A stretch of DNA of 64,000 nt from assembly GCA_030537895.1 (NCBI GenBank), contig JAUNVA010000007.1:44957-108956 (forward strand), given 5' to 3'. This document shows positions 34,153-43,435 of the stretch, piece by piece (the stretch's first letter is position 1; each line of letters opens with the position of its first letter). Below the pieces are notes generated by a model. It did not search any database and had not been told where the DNA came from. It worked only from the letters and a program-made list of their open reading frames with translations. The stretch comes from Bowdeniella nasicola (GTDB taxonomy: Bacteria > Actinomycetota > Actinomycetes > Actinomycetales > Actinomycetaceae). The position numbers and the translations under genes are program-made.

Positions 34153-35000
34153 CGCGCCACCTCGAGGGCCGGATTGGTGTGGGGCTTGAGGGCGTCAAAA
34201 TCTCCACGGCGCGCCTGGCGCCACAGGCGCCACAGCAGAAGGGGAATCGTGACCGCGAGGACGAGCTGCGGGCGGGTGAGGCCAGCGGCAACCACCTCGT
34301 TGCCGCGCACGAACTCGACAAAGAACCGGAACACCGCGTAGCCACCGACGTAGAGCACGAAGGTCTCGCCCGGTGGAATCGGACGGTAGCGCAGGTATCC
34401 CCACAGCACGGCAAAAGCGATGAGGTGGAAAGCGATCTCGTACCCAAAGGAGGCATGGAGGGCGACGCCCGCGGGTGCACCGAGCCGTTCCGCCGTCGCC
34501 GTGTCCAAGACGAGGCCCAGCCCGCACAGACCGCGACCTTCGAGGCACGGCGCGCCAAGTGCACACATCGGACAGGCGGTCCCGGGTGTTTCCGTGAGGA
34601 GGCATCCGATACGGCCGATCGCCATGCCGGCGGCGACCGCAGGTGCGTAAATGTCGCCGGTGCGCTCGCGCATGCCGATGAGACGTTTCACCACATGGAC
34701 GCCGATCCACGCGCCGAGCAGTCCCCCAATGATGGATCGGTTCCCGTAGGACCACTGCTCCACAAGAGAGGCGTTCTGCCGCAGATCGAGGTGGCGCAGC
34801 CACGTCCCGAGACGCATGAAGAGGGCACCCCCGGCCAGTGCGCCGGCCACGGTGTACAGCAGGTGGTCGCTCGTGAGGGCACGGCGTGTTGATTCGCGCC
34901 ACATGACGAACCCCGCGACCGCGAGGCCAAGCGCCACGAAGGTCGCGTGCGTGTCGACACGCACCGGCCAACCGAGGAGTTCCTCCCACGTCGGGTACAT
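34149..35000 (-). CDS. Lgt-like (prolipoprotein diacylglyceryl transferase family) membrane protein
   Basis: A 283-residue membrane protein of about seven helices. It keeps Lgt landmarks: GNRSIIGGLLG (residues 86-96), GRIGCLLTE (129-137) and FRFFVEFVRG near 230. It departs from true Lgt in important places. The SFHGG histidine is replaced (SIIGG), and the Asn of GRxGNF is Cys133. A cysteine-rich loop, Cys143, 146, 152 and 159, follows. This looks like a paralog with a new role, such as handling phosphatidylglycerol or diacylglycerol for the coupled radical SAM protein. The housekeeping lgt would be elsewhere. Confidence 0.78.
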   Translation of the reverse strand: MYPTWEELLGWPVRVDTHATFVALGLAVAGFVMWRESTRRALTSDHLLYTVAGALAGGALFMRLGTWLRHLDLRQNASLVEQWSYGNRSIIGGLLGAWIGVHVVKRLIGMRERTGDIYAPAVAAGMAIGRIGCLLTETPGTACPMCALGAPCLEGRGLCGLGLVLDTATAERLGAPAGVALHASFGYEIAFHLIAFAVLWGYLRYRPIPPGETFVLYVGGYAVFRFFVEFVRGNEVVAAGLTRPQLVLAVTIPLLLWRLWRQARRGDFDALKPHTNPALEVAR

Positions 35001-35135
35001 AGGGTGATTTTGTCATGCTTTACCCTTGTCATGGGGCTCCAGGCCACAATTCACGGATCTGCCTCGACGATGAGAAACTAAACCCATAAAGCTCTCATAA
35101 ATCGCCTACGAGAGATGTTCACAAGGGCCGCTAAT

Positions 35136-35144
35136 TGATATATA
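35136..35144 (+). promoter_or_regulatory. Extended -10 promoter element just upstream of the LCP gene
   Basis: TGATATATA resembles an extended -10 (TGnTATAAT) in a locally AT-rich stretch. Transcription would begin around 35150-35153, only a few bases before the ATG at 35155, and no Shine-Dalgarno sequence is visible. The transcript of the surface polysaccharide operon may thus be leaderless. Confidence 0.45.
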
Positions 35145-35154
35145 CACTTCGAGT

Positions 35155-36189
35155 ATGCCCTCCCACGCCTCGCGTCCCGATCGCCGCTCACGACGGCGCA
35201 CGGTCCTCGCTATCGTGGCGAGCATTCTCGTGCTCATTGTCGCGGGATGCGGCGCGATCGCGGTCCTCGTCGCCACCACGCTGAACCAGTTTGAGACCGA
35301 AAAGGCGGCCCAGGTGCTACCGAGCTACCCCGGCCGCCCGGAGAAGCCACGCCCCACCGCGGCGGCGGAATCTGCTGAACCCGTGACGATCCTGCTGCTC
35401 GGATCGGACACCCGCGCGAAGGCGGGACCAGTTCTCACCGCGACGGGAAGCCGCACCGACACAATCTTGCTCGCGCATCTGTCCGGGGATCGCACCCACC
35501 TCGACTTAGTCTCCATCATGCGCGACAGCTGGGTGACCATCCCCGGCTACGGTGCGAACAAGATCAACGCGGCCTACGCCTACGGCGGAGCGCCCCTGCT
35601 CGTGAAGACCCTCGAGGGGATGCTCGACTACCCGATTGACCACGTCGCCGTCGTGAATTTCGAGGGATTTAAGGCACTGACGGAAGCGCTCGGCGGCGTC
35701 GAGGTGAACAATGCGATCGCGTTCACCTCCGCCTCGAACGACGCGAGTCAGCAGCGCTATTCCTTTAAGGCCGGGCGGATCACCCTGAAGGGGCCCAACG
35801 CTCTCGCATATGTGCGCGAGCGCTACGCCTTCCGGCGCGGGGACTACCAGCGGGTCGAGAACCAGCGTGCCTTCCTCATCGGCCTGATGGAGACGCTCAC
35901 GAGCCGGGAGGTGCTCTCCAGTCCGACGCGCATCAAACGGGCCCTCGATGCGGTTGCTGACCACGTCGCGTTCGACGACGGTCTCACGATCTCACGCCTG
36001 ACCGACATCGCCTCCACGGTGGCCACGATCCCCCGCGAAAACATCTCTGCCTTCACAATGCCGACTCTCGGCACGGGGATGGAGGGCCGTCAGTCGGTGG
36101 TCTACCTCGACCTCGACGAGGTGGCAGCCTTCGGCGCCGCTCTGCGCGCCGATTCGACCGCATCGTATCGTCCACCCGCCGCCCGCTAA
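35155..36189 (+). CDS. LytR-CpsA-Psr (LCP) family glycopolymer ligase
   Basis: A 344-residue protein with a short basic cytoplasmic end, one membrane helix (~residues 17-42) and an extracellular LCP domain: ILLLGSDTRA, SRTDTILLAHL, SIMRDSWV, GANKINAAYAYGG and ALAYVRERYAFRRGDYQRVENQR, including the Arg and Asp residues that bind the polyprenyl pyrophosphate. LCP enzymes move finished glycopolymers from the lipid carrier to peptidoglycan. As the first gene of the polysaccharide operon it predicts wall attachment of the polymer. Confidence 0.94.
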   Translation: MPSHASRPDRRSRRRTVLAIVASILVLIVAGCGAIAVLVATTLNQFETEKAAQVLPSYPGRPEKPRPTAAAESAEPVTILLLGSDTRAKAGPVLTATGSRTDTILLAHLSGDRTHLDLVSIMRDSWVTIPGYGANKINAAYAYGGAPLLVKTLEGMLDYPIDHVAVVNFEGFKALTEALGGVEVNNAIAFTSASNDASQQRYSFKAGRITLKGPNALAYVRERYAFRRGDYQRVENQRAFLIGLMETLTSREVLSSPTRIKRALDAVADHVAFDDGLTISRLTDIASTVATIPRENISAFTMPTLGTGMEGRQSVVYLDLDEVAAFGAALRADSTASYRPPAAR

Positions 36190-36206
36190 TCCCCTAGGTC
36201 CGCCGC

Positions 36207-37436
36207 ATGTCTCATACCCCGACCACCCCAACGACCTCCGAGACCACCCTCGTGATCCTCGGGGCCTCAGCCGTCCAGGCCGACGCCATTCACGCCGCAC
36301 ACCGGCTCGGCTACCGAGTCCTCGTCACGGGCCGCGAAGGCGGCCCCGCCTGCCAGCACGCGGACGCCGTCCATCTCATCGACTTCACCGATCTGCCTGC
36401 CATGCGTGAGCTAGTCCGCACGCACTCTCCAGCAGCCGTCTATTCGGTGGGATCCGATCTCGCCATGCCGATCGCGGCGCGCCTCGCGGCCGAGTGTGAT
36501 CTGCCGATCTTCGCCTCGGAAGACACGGCCCGAGCCTGCAACGCAAAGCCGGAAATGCGCGAGCGTACGGCCGCTTGTCCGGGCGCCGTCGCCGCCCGCA
36601 CCGTACGCGTCCCGCAGCGCGAACTGATCGATGCGGCCGAGGGGTGCCCGCTTCCACGCCATCGCGATGGCTCCCCCGACGTCGGTTTCCCCGGCCCGTG
36701 GATTGTCAAACCCGCTGACGCGCAGGGCCAACGGGGCATCGTCAAAGTAGAGCGGGCATCAGACCTTGCCGCGAGTGCGAAGGACGCGGCATCCTTCTCC
36801 CGCACGGGGCGGGCGATCATCGAGCGGTTCGTGGGGGGCACCGAAGTCTCGGTGAACGGCTATCTCGTGGACGGCGAACTCACGTTTTTTCAGATCTCTG
36901 ACCGGGAGACCTGGCCCGAACACACGGGCCTCATCCGCGCCCACGTGGTGCCCTCGCGGTACTCCAACGACCCGGCGCTATCGTCAGCGGTGCGCACCAC
37001 GCTCGAGAGTTTTTGCCTGGCGCTTGGGCTCCACAACGGACCCGTCTACGCGCAGGTGAAGGTCGAACGGGGCACGCCCTACGTCATCGAGGTGACGCCC
37101 CGCCTCGATGGCTGCCACATGTGGCACCTGCTGCACTACGCGTGCGGCGTCGACCTCCTGACGGCAAGCCTCACCCATCTGTTGACTGGCAAGCCACCTC
37201 GCTTCGAGCAGGAGTGCACTCCGGTCGCCCACACGCTCACCTTCCACTGCCAGGAGCCGGGAACCCCCGCTCGTTACCCTGCCGAGTTTGGGCAGGGCGA
37301 ACGGGTTCGAGCCACCTGCCGCTACTACCGCAGCGGCGCAACGATCCGCCCCGTGAACGGAGTCCTGGAAAAGATCGGCTACACCATCACCCAGCAAGAC
37401 GATCCACGACCGGGTGGCGCGGAGGGGCCGCGCTAG
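36207..37436 (+). CDS. ATP-grasp enzyme of the polysaccharide cluster
   Basis: A 409-residue ATP-grasp protein. An N-terminal Rossmann-like part (VILGASAVQADAIHAAHRLGY) is followed by the grasp domain with GPWIVKPADAQGQRGIVKV (lysine and glycine-rich loop), ERFVGGTEVSVNGYLV, and the metal-ligand strand YVIEVTPRLDGCHM. Such enzymes join a carboxylate to an amine through an acyl-phosphate. In this locus the likely amine is a 4-amino sugar made by the DegT and CapD-type enzymes; this is inferred from context. It sits 17 bases after the LCP gene. Confidence 0.85.
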   Translation: MSHTPTTPTTSETTLVILGASAVQADAIHAAHRLGYRVLVTGREGGPACQHADAVHLIDFTDLPAMRELVRTHSPAAVYSVGSDLAMPIAARLAAECDLPIFASEDTARACNAKPEMRERTAACPGAVAARTVRVPQRELIDAAEGCPLPRHRDGSPDVGFPGPWIVKPADAQGQRGIVKVERASDLAASAKDAASFSRTGRAIIERFVGGTEVSVNGYLVDGELTFFQISDRETWPEHTGLIRAHVVPSRYSNDPALSSAVRTTLESFCLALGLHNGPVYAQVKVERGTPYVIEVTPRLDGCHMWHLLHYACGVDLLTASLTHLLTGKPPRFEQECTPVAHTLTFHCQEPGTPARYPAEFGQGERVRATCRYYRSGATIRPVNGVLEKIGYTITQQDDPRPGGAEGPR

Positions 37437-37447
37437 CGGCCGGCATC

Positions 37448-38341
37448 ATGCGGGTAGTTATCACGGGGGTCGGCGGCCTGGTCGGGCGCCACCTCGCCGC
37501 ACACCTCAACCCATCGCACGACGTCGTGGGGCTCTCGCGCCAGGCGGACGTGACGGTACCGAACGTGACGATGGCGGGGCCGGGCTACGCGCCCGATCAT
37601 CTACGCCGCGTATTCGCGACCGCCGACGCGGTCATCCACCTGGCGGCGCGCCGCGGCAGCACCGAACCGACCGCCGCCTTCCTGCCCGACGTCGCACTCA
37701 CCGAAATCGTGACCTCGGCGGCGCGTGATGCCGGCGTCGCGCGATTCGTGTTGGCGTCCTCCATCTCCGTGTACGATCCGAGCCTGGACTTGCCCTGGCA
37801 CGAGGAATGCGTCGGCGTGCCGCGTAATGCCTACGGGATCGCGAAACTCGCGGCCGAACACGTCGCGCTGCATCACGCCCGAGCTTCTGCGGCACGTCAC
37901 GGGCGGCCGTTCGAGGTTGTCGTCCTTCGCCTCGCCCACGTGTATGGCCCTGATGAGGACTCACCCCACGCCATCCCGACCATGCTCTCGCATGCGGCGC
38001 AGGGCCGCCCACTCATGGCCTGTCCGCCGAGCGAACGGCGTCGCGACCTGGTCTACGTGGCCGATGTCGCCCGCGCGTGTGCCTTGGCCCTCGAGCAGAC
38101 CGTCCCGACGGGGGTCTACAACGTCGGTTCAGGTGCCGCGGCCTCGACCTACGAGGTCGCCAATGTCATCGCGTGCGCGGCCGGCCTCGAGAAACCAACC
38201 GTAGTGCCCGCCTGGTCCGAGAGCGCAGTCCCATCCCTGCTCGACCTCACCCGTGCCCGTGAGGCACTCGGCTACACACCCGCATACAACCTGGCGGCCG
38301 GTGTCCGCGCCGCTCTGGCTTTCCGTTGGGAGCACCCATGA
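37448..38341 (+). CDS. NAD-dependent epimerase/dehydratase (extended SDR)
   Basis: A 297-residue short-chain dehydrogenase with the nucleotide motif GVGGLVGRHL, SSISVYDP, and the catalytic YGIAKLAAE (Tyr-x3-Lys). It ends LGYTPAYNLAAGVRAAL as UDP-sugar 4-epimerases do. It probably converts a nucleotide sugar for the polymer; the exact sugar is not known. Its stop overlaps the ATG of the next gene (ATGA). Confidence 0.9.
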   Translation: MRVVITGVGGLVGRHLAAHLNPSHDVVGLSRQADVTVPNVTMAGPGYAPDHLRRVFATADAVIHLAARRGSTEPTAAFLPDVALTEIVTSAARDAGVARFVLASSISVYDPSLDLPWHEECVGVPRNAYGIAKLAAEHVALHHARASAARHGRPFEVVVLRLAHVYGPDEDSPHAIPTMLSHAAQGRPLMACPPSERRRDLVYVADVARACALALEQTVPTGVYNVGSGAAASTYEVANVIACAAGLEKPTVVPAWSESAVPSLLDLTRAREALGYTPAYNLAAGVRAALAFRWEHP

Positions 38342-40338
38342 TCTACCGCGCCGTGGGCAAACGCCTTCTCGATATTGCCGTCTCCGCACTCGCGATGCCG
38401 GTGGCCGCCGCGCTCGCCGTGCCGGTGGCCGCCGCAATCAAACTCGACGATGGCGGGCCGATCATTTACCGCTCGACGCGGCTCGGGCGTGATGGCCGCC
38501 CCTTTTCGATGTATAAATTCCGGTCGATGAGTGTGGGGGCGCCCGACGTGCGAAACCCCGACGGCTCGACGTTCAACGCGGCCGACGATCCGCGCGTGAG
38601 CCGGGTGGGCCGCGTGCTACGCTCCACCTCGCTCGACGAGCTGCCCCAACTCGTGAACGTCGTCAAGGGCGACATGTCGCTCGTAGGGCCGCGTCCCTCC
38701 CCGCCGGGCAACATGTCGCGTTACCCCACCTGGTACCTCCCCAAGTTCTCCATCCGGCCGGGGATCACCGGTCTCACGCAGGTGAGACATCGCAACGCCG
38801 CGAACCTTCTCACCCGCTACCGCACCGATATCGATTACCTCGGCTCCATCTCGCTGCTCGGCGACCTGCGCATCCTGGCCGCGACGCTCGCCAAAGTGGT
38901 GCGCCGCTCCCAGATCTACTCGACGTCGGGCGCGGACGTGCCCGACCACGCGGCGGAGGCGGCGGAGCCCGTCGTCGTCGGCGCACACCCGACCGTTGCG
39001 GGCCATGGCCGGGCGGAGGCACTATCCCGCGAGCCGGACCGTTCCGCGCAGTCCTCCGAACTGCCGGAAGGCACGGGGCACCCGGACCAGCTGGTCCTGT
39101 TCACGAATGTGTTCCCCTTCCATCGCGGCGAGGAATACCTCGAGGCGGAGTTCCCCCACCTCAAGGAGGCCTTCGACCACATCACGATCGTGCCGATGAT
39201 GTACCGGGAGGGGATGGCCATCACCTACGACGCCGGGCCGGACGTGCGCGTCATCGCTCACGAGATCCCGATCTCGGTGACGGGCAAGGCCCGCTACGTG
39301 GCACGACATCTGCCGCAAATCCTCGCCGAGCGGCGACTCTCGCCGCTGTCCGAGACGCGCGGCAACCCAGCAAAGGTGGCCTACGACCTCTACTTCACCG
39401 CCCGCTCCCTCGAACTGTGGCGTCTCCTTCGCGAACCGCTACGCGAAGCCGTCGGAGGCACACCGACGGTCGCCTACGCCTACCGCCTGTACGTGAGTGC
39501 CTATGTCGCGGCCGAGTTCGCGTCCGCACCCTGGTCGAACGTGGTGCGCACCGTGGCGCGCGCCCACCGCTACGACGTGTTAGAACGCCGCTCCCCCCTT
39601 GGGTACCTCCCGCAGCGCCGCTACCTGTGCGAAACGCTGGATGCCATCTACCCAGTTTCCGCTGAGGGGCTCCAGGAGCTGCGCGAATCCTGGCCCGTGT
39701 ACACGCAGCGTTTCCACCTGGAACGGCTCGGCGTGGGCCCAAACCCACCGACGAACCGAAGCCTGTCCGTTCCGGCGACGCTCCTGTCCGTCTCGACCTA
39801 CCTCCCCGTGAAACGCCTGCCCGCGATCGCCGACGTCGTCGCCCACCTGGTACGCCACGGATGTGCGGTCCGTTGGGTGCACTACGGTGCGGGGCCCGAC
39901 GCGGAGCAGGAGGCATTCACTGACTATCTCGCCGGGCTTGACTTACCCGCAGATACCGTCGAGCTGCGCGGCTACCTCGCGCACACCCAGCTGCTTGAGG
40001 TCTACGCCTCTGGCGAGCCCACGCTCATGGTGAACCTGTCGGCCTCCGAGGGGGTTCCCGTCTCCCTCATGGAGGCGTGCGCGGCGGGACTGCCGATCGT
40101 TGCGACCGCAGTCGGCGGCAATCCGGAACTCGTGCACGACGCAGACAATGGGCTGATCGTTTCTCCCGACGACGACGCCGCGCAGGTCGCGCAGCGGATT
40201 CGCTCAATTCTCGAGGGGCCGAAAGAGGACTATGCCCGCATGTGTGAGCGGGCCCTGGAGGTGTGGGACCGCGAATGGAATGCGAGAGCGAACTTCTCCC
40301 GATTCGCCTCCCTACTGCGCACCGGAGGTACCTCATGA
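38338..40338 (+). CDS. Fusion of priming sugar phosphotransferase and GT4 glycosyltransferase
   Basis: A 666-residue two-domain protein. Residues 1-~205 are a monotopic phosphoglycosyltransferase: one re-entrant hydrophobic helix (LLDIAVSALAMPVAAALAV), YKFRSM, the catalytic Asp-Glu in TSLDELPQLV, SLVGPRP and PGITGLTQV. It would transfer a sugar phosphate to undecaprenyl phosphate. After a ~45-residue Ala/Glu-rich linker comes a GT-B glycosyltransferase (LVLFTNVFPFHRGEEY to SEGVPVSLMEACAAGLPIVATAVGGNPE), which would add the second sugar. The ATG at 38338 has GGGAG upstream. Most systems encode these as separate genes. Confidence 0.9.
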   Translation: MIYRAVGKRLLDIAVSALAMPVAAALAVPVAAAIKLDDGGPIIYRSTRLGRDGRPFSMYKFRSMSVGAPDVRNPDGSTFNAADDPRVSRVGRVLRSTSLDELPQLVNVVKGDMSLVGPRPSPPGNMSRYPTWYLPKFSIRPGITGLTQVRHRNAANLLTRYRTDIDYLGSISLLGDLRILAATLAKVVRRSQIYSTSGADVPDHAAEAAEPVVVGAHPTVAGHGRAEALSREPDRSAQSSELPEGTGHPDQLVLFTNVFPFHRGEEYLEAEFPHLKEAFDHITIVPMMYREGMAITYDAGPDVRVIAHEIPISVTGKARYVARHLPQILAERRLSPLSETRGNPAKVAYDLYFTARSLELWRLLREPLREAVGGTPTVAYAYRLYVSAYVAAEFASAPWSNVVRTVARAHRYDVLERRSPLGYLPQRRYLCETLDAIYPVSAEGLQELRESWPVYTQRFHLERLGVGPNPPTNRSLSVPATLLSVSTYLPVKRLPAIADVVAHLVRHGCAVRWVHYGAGPDAEQEAFTDYLAGLDLPADTVELRGYLAHTQLLEVYASGEPTLMVNLSASEGVPVSLMEACAAGLPIVATAVGGNPELVHDADNGLIVSPDDDAAQVAQRIRSILEGPKEDYARMCERALEVWDREWNARANFSRFASLLRTGGTS

Positions 40339-42008
40339 GCACTCCCCCGCCCGCGCCACCACCCGAGGGGGCCGCGAAAGCGCGCCAACGCCGCCGCCGA
40401 CTCGCAACCGCCCAACGTCGACACCTTGCAGCCCGAAGTCACCGGGCCGCCCACTCGGCTCGCAAGGGGCAGGCCAGCCGGGTCAGCCGCTGGCTCGAGC
40501 GGAGTTTCTTCACCCTCGGCGCGCTCGCCGCGCTCTACGGCATTGGCGCGTGGCTGCTCGTGGCCCCCGGACACGTCCTTCCGGCGACGTTCACCTTCTT
40601 CGGCCTTACTGCCGCCTACCTCCTGTGGCACCTGTGGCGCTACAGCCTGCTCTTCTTTTACCTCGTGGCATTCTTCACCTTCCTGTATGGGCGCGTCGCC
40701 GTCGTCACCGCCACCGGGTACCGGGCGGAGGACGCCGTCGGCCTGTTCGGTACCTATGCGCGCGATCTCGCCGTCGTGAATCGAACGTTGGGGATGTACC
40801 ATCTTTCTCTCGTCCTCACGGTCTCGACAGCAATTGCTCTCACTCGGGTTCTTCCACGCCGCCTGTCGGGAACTCCGGCACACCACGCACTCCGGCGAAT
40901 GGCCGCTCCCCTCGCCACTTTCACCCGGCCCGCCTGGTTCATGACGCCGGGAACCCGCCGAGTCTTCCTGCTGTGTTTCTACGCGGCCCTGATTCCCTAC
41001 CTCGTCTATCTGGCGATGGTCGGTTGGTTCGTCGCCACGGAGGGCTATTACGCCTTTCAGCAAAACCGGAGTAATGCCGCACCCGAGGCGTTGCGGATGT
41101 TTAACGACGTCATGCTCGTGTCGTATCTCCTCTACCTAGCGACCTTCCCGCGCTTGAGATCGCTTCTGACACCCACTGCAGTCTTTGTTGCGGCGCGAGC
41201 GGCTTCCCTCGTCACGATGGAACGTAACACTGCAGTGCTGCCGATGATCGCCGTCCTCGTTTATCTTTTGGCGCGGGTCCCACTAAGCAAACTCTGGGGA
41301 TGGTCACGGCGGGCGACGGTCCTCATCGTCATTGGTCTGACGGTAGCCGGTTCGATCGCCCTCGCAGCCTTTTCCCATATCAATGCGTCACGAGGAACAC
41401 ACGGCGTCGCGTCTCGTGGACTCGACGGAATTCTTGAGTTCTTCTACGGGCAGGGAACAACGATTAATATCTCCGTTCTCTACCAGCGCTACTCCTTCGA
41501 AACGCCTCCCGGCCGCATATATTCACTCGGCCCCGCGCTCGAGTTCATCAAACTGAGACTCTCCCCCCTTGTGGGATACGGCGATCAGTACGCGTATCTC
41601 GGTTCACACAACACCAAACACGCCGAACTCGGCCACTCCTTCGCCCATTGGTTCTCATACCAACACATGAATGAGGACTATATTCAGGGTGCGTCGTGGG
41701 GATCTTCCGCGCCGATGGAGCTGTGGGTGGACTTCGGGCTAACCGGAGTGATCCTCGGGGCGCTCGCCTACGGCGTGCTCATCGCCCTCTTGCAGCACTG
41801 GATCTCCCACCCCGGCCTCATGGTCTTCGTTGCGCTGATGGCCGTACGCGGTGTCGTGTTCTCGCCGCGCGCCTCGTTTACCGAATTCCTCCTGCCCTTC
41901 AACGTGCGAGCGCTCGCCGCCATCATCCTCATCTTTGCGGTGCGCTGGATCCTCGCCCACACTCCGTGGTGGGGGCGTCTCAACTCAGAGGAACCGGCGA
42001 CCACATGA
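40335..42008 (+). CDS. wzy: O-antigen-polymerase-like membrane protein (Wzy)
   Basis: A 557-residue protein with a basic Arg/Ala-rich cytoplasmic N-terminus (~50 residues) and about twelve hydrophobic helices. A large outside loop near residues 370-470 contains SLGPALEFIKLRLSPLVGYGDQY and LGHSFAHWFSYQHMNEDYIQGASWGSS, in line with the polymerase loop of Wzy proteins. Wzy families are highly divergent, so the call rests on topology and on its place between the glycosyltransferase and Wzx. ATG overlaps the previous stop; GGAGGT lies upstream. Confidence 0.8.
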   Translation: MSTPPPAPPPEGAAKARQRRRRLATAQRRHLAARSHRAAHSARKGQASRVSRWLERSFFTLGALAALYGIGAWLLVAPGHVLPATFTFFGLTAAYLLWHLWRYSLLFFYLVAFFTFLYGRVAVVTATGYRAEDAVGLFGTYARDLAVVNRTLGMYHLSLVLTVSTAIALTRVLPRRLSGTPAHHALRRMAAPLATFTRPAWFMTPGTRRVFLLCFYAALIPYLVYLAMVGWFVATEGYYAFQQNRSNAAPEALRMFNDVMLVSYLLYLATFPRLRSLLTPTAVFVAARAASLVTMERNTAVLPMIAVLVYLLARVPLSKLWGWSRRATVLIVIGLTVAGSIALAAFSHINASRGTHGVASRGLDGILEFFYGQGTTINISVLYQRYSFETPPGRIYSLGPALEFIKLRLSPLVGYGDQYAYLGSHNTKHAELGHSFAHWFSYQHMNEDYIQGASWGSSAPMELWVDFGLTGVILGALAYGVLIALLQHWISHPGLMVFVALMAVRGVVFSPRASFTEFLLPFNVRALAAIILIFAVRWILAHTPWWGRLNSEEPATT

Positions 42009-43435
42009 AAGCGGACGAGGGCAACTCGCTGCCGAAGAATATCTCCTGGCTCATGGTGGGCAACGTGGGCGGGACCGCCCTCATGGGCGTCATGGTCCTG
42101 CTCCTCCCCAAACTCGTCCCCGTGGAGACCTACGGGTTTTGGCAGCTCTATGTCTTTTACGCGACCTACCTGGGCTACTTTTCTTTTGGTATCGCGGACG
42201 GCCTCTACCTGCGCTTTTCCGGTCGGCCGCTATCCGCCATCAATCCCCGCATCGTCTCCAGTCACCTCCTTTTCCTCGTTCCCACCATCACCCTCGCCAT
42301 GGGGGCACTGGCGTGGGGGGCGAGTCGAATTCTCGAGGATCCGGTCCGTCGATCAATCGTGGCCCTGGCATGTCTTTCGACGCTCTTCTACCTGTGTCGC
42401 ACGCTGCTGAGTTTCCTTTACCAGGCGGCGAATCGCATGGAGCTCTACGCGATCTGCCTCATCATCGAGCGATCCGTCTTCCTCGGCGGCACACTTGCCC
42501 TCATCGCGGCCGGGTATCACAACCTCATCGCTCTCCTCGCGATGGACACCCTCGGACGAGCAATCGGTCTGTGCTACGCCATGGTGCGCGCCAGCGAGCA
42601 TGTCGTCGCACGGCCCCTCCCGCTGAGGGCAGCGCTCAGCGAGGTGGGCGCCTCGTTTGCAGGAGGCATCTTCGTGTCGGCGTCCTCGTTGGCTACCGTC
42701 CTCGTTGCGGCAGTCGCCCGCTGGGGTGCGGACCAGGCGTTCGGTGTGCGGATCTTCGCGGAGGTCGCGCTCGCCTTCGCTCTCGTCAACATGGTGCAGA
42801 CGGTTTTGAACTCGGTCGGCATGAGCCTGCTCCCCTCTATTCGACGCACGGGCGGTGACTATGCCGCCAGCTATCGGCGGGCCTATCGGATCGCGACGCC
42901 CCTCATGGTGGTGGGTCTCCTGACCTACCCGCTCGTCGCATGGATCATGCGCTGGTGGCTACCTCACTACGTACACCTCACGACCTATCTGGCAGCCCTC
43001 TTCCCCATGCTCCTCACCGAAGCGAAGGCCCGCCTCCTCGCCATCCCGTTCCTGCAGGCCGCCCGCCGTGAGCGCCTCATGGCGGCGATCATGGTGGGAG
43101 CGGTGGCGTGCGCCGTCGCCGCCACCTGGTATTCGACCACGGTGTTGCACAGCCCACTCGCGACCGTCCTGTCGCTCACACTCGCGGTGTTCGTACGCGC
43201 CTTCGTCCTCGAGTTCACCGTGCGCGCCTGCCTCGACGTTGAGTTCAACTGGCGGATCCTGCTCGAGATCGCGATCATCATCGTGTTCCTGTGGGGCACC
43301 CTGGTTCAGGGGGGCTGGCTCGGCTTCGGCGCCTACGCGAGCCTGATCGCGCTCTACCTGACGACCTTGCTCCCCGGTCTCGTGCAGCGCCCCTCGAACC
43401 GACCGCGGCATTCGACCAGTTCGCCGCTGTCCTAA
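42005..43435 (+). CDS. wzx: Polysaccharide flippase (Wzx, MOP superfamily)
   Basis: A 476-residue protein with twelve to fourteen hydrophobic helices, opening with NISWLMVGNVGGTALMGVMVLLLPKLVP and ETYGFWQLYVFY, the usual start of Wzx proteins. It would flip the undecaprenyl-linked repeat unit outward for Wzy. It overlaps the wzy stop (ATGA) and ends the rightward part of the locus. Downstream, 92 bases with only weak hairpins separate it from the convergent DegT gene. Confidence 0.87.
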   Translation: MKADEGNSLPKNISWLMVGNVGGTALMGVMVLLLPKLVPVETYGFWQLYVFYATYLGYFSFGIADGLYLRFSGRPLSAINPRIVSSHLLFLVPTITLAMGALAWGASRILEDPVRRSIVALACLSTLFYLCRTLLSFLYQAANRMELYAICLIIERSVFLGGTLALIAAGYHNLIALLAMDTLGRAIGLCYAMVRASEHVVARPLPLRAALSEVGASFAGGIFVSASSLATVLVAAVARWGADQAFGVRIFAEVALAFALVNMVQTVLNSVGMSLLPSIRRTGGDYAASYRRAYRIATPLMVVGLLTYPLVAWIMRWWLPHYVHLTTYLAALFPMLLTEAKARLLAIPFLQAARRERLMAAIMVGAVACAVAATWYSTTVLHSPLATVLSLTLAVFVRAFVLEFTVRACLDVEFNWRILLEIAIIIVFLWGTLVQGGWLGFGAYASLIALYLTTLLPGLVQRPSNRPRHSTSSPLS

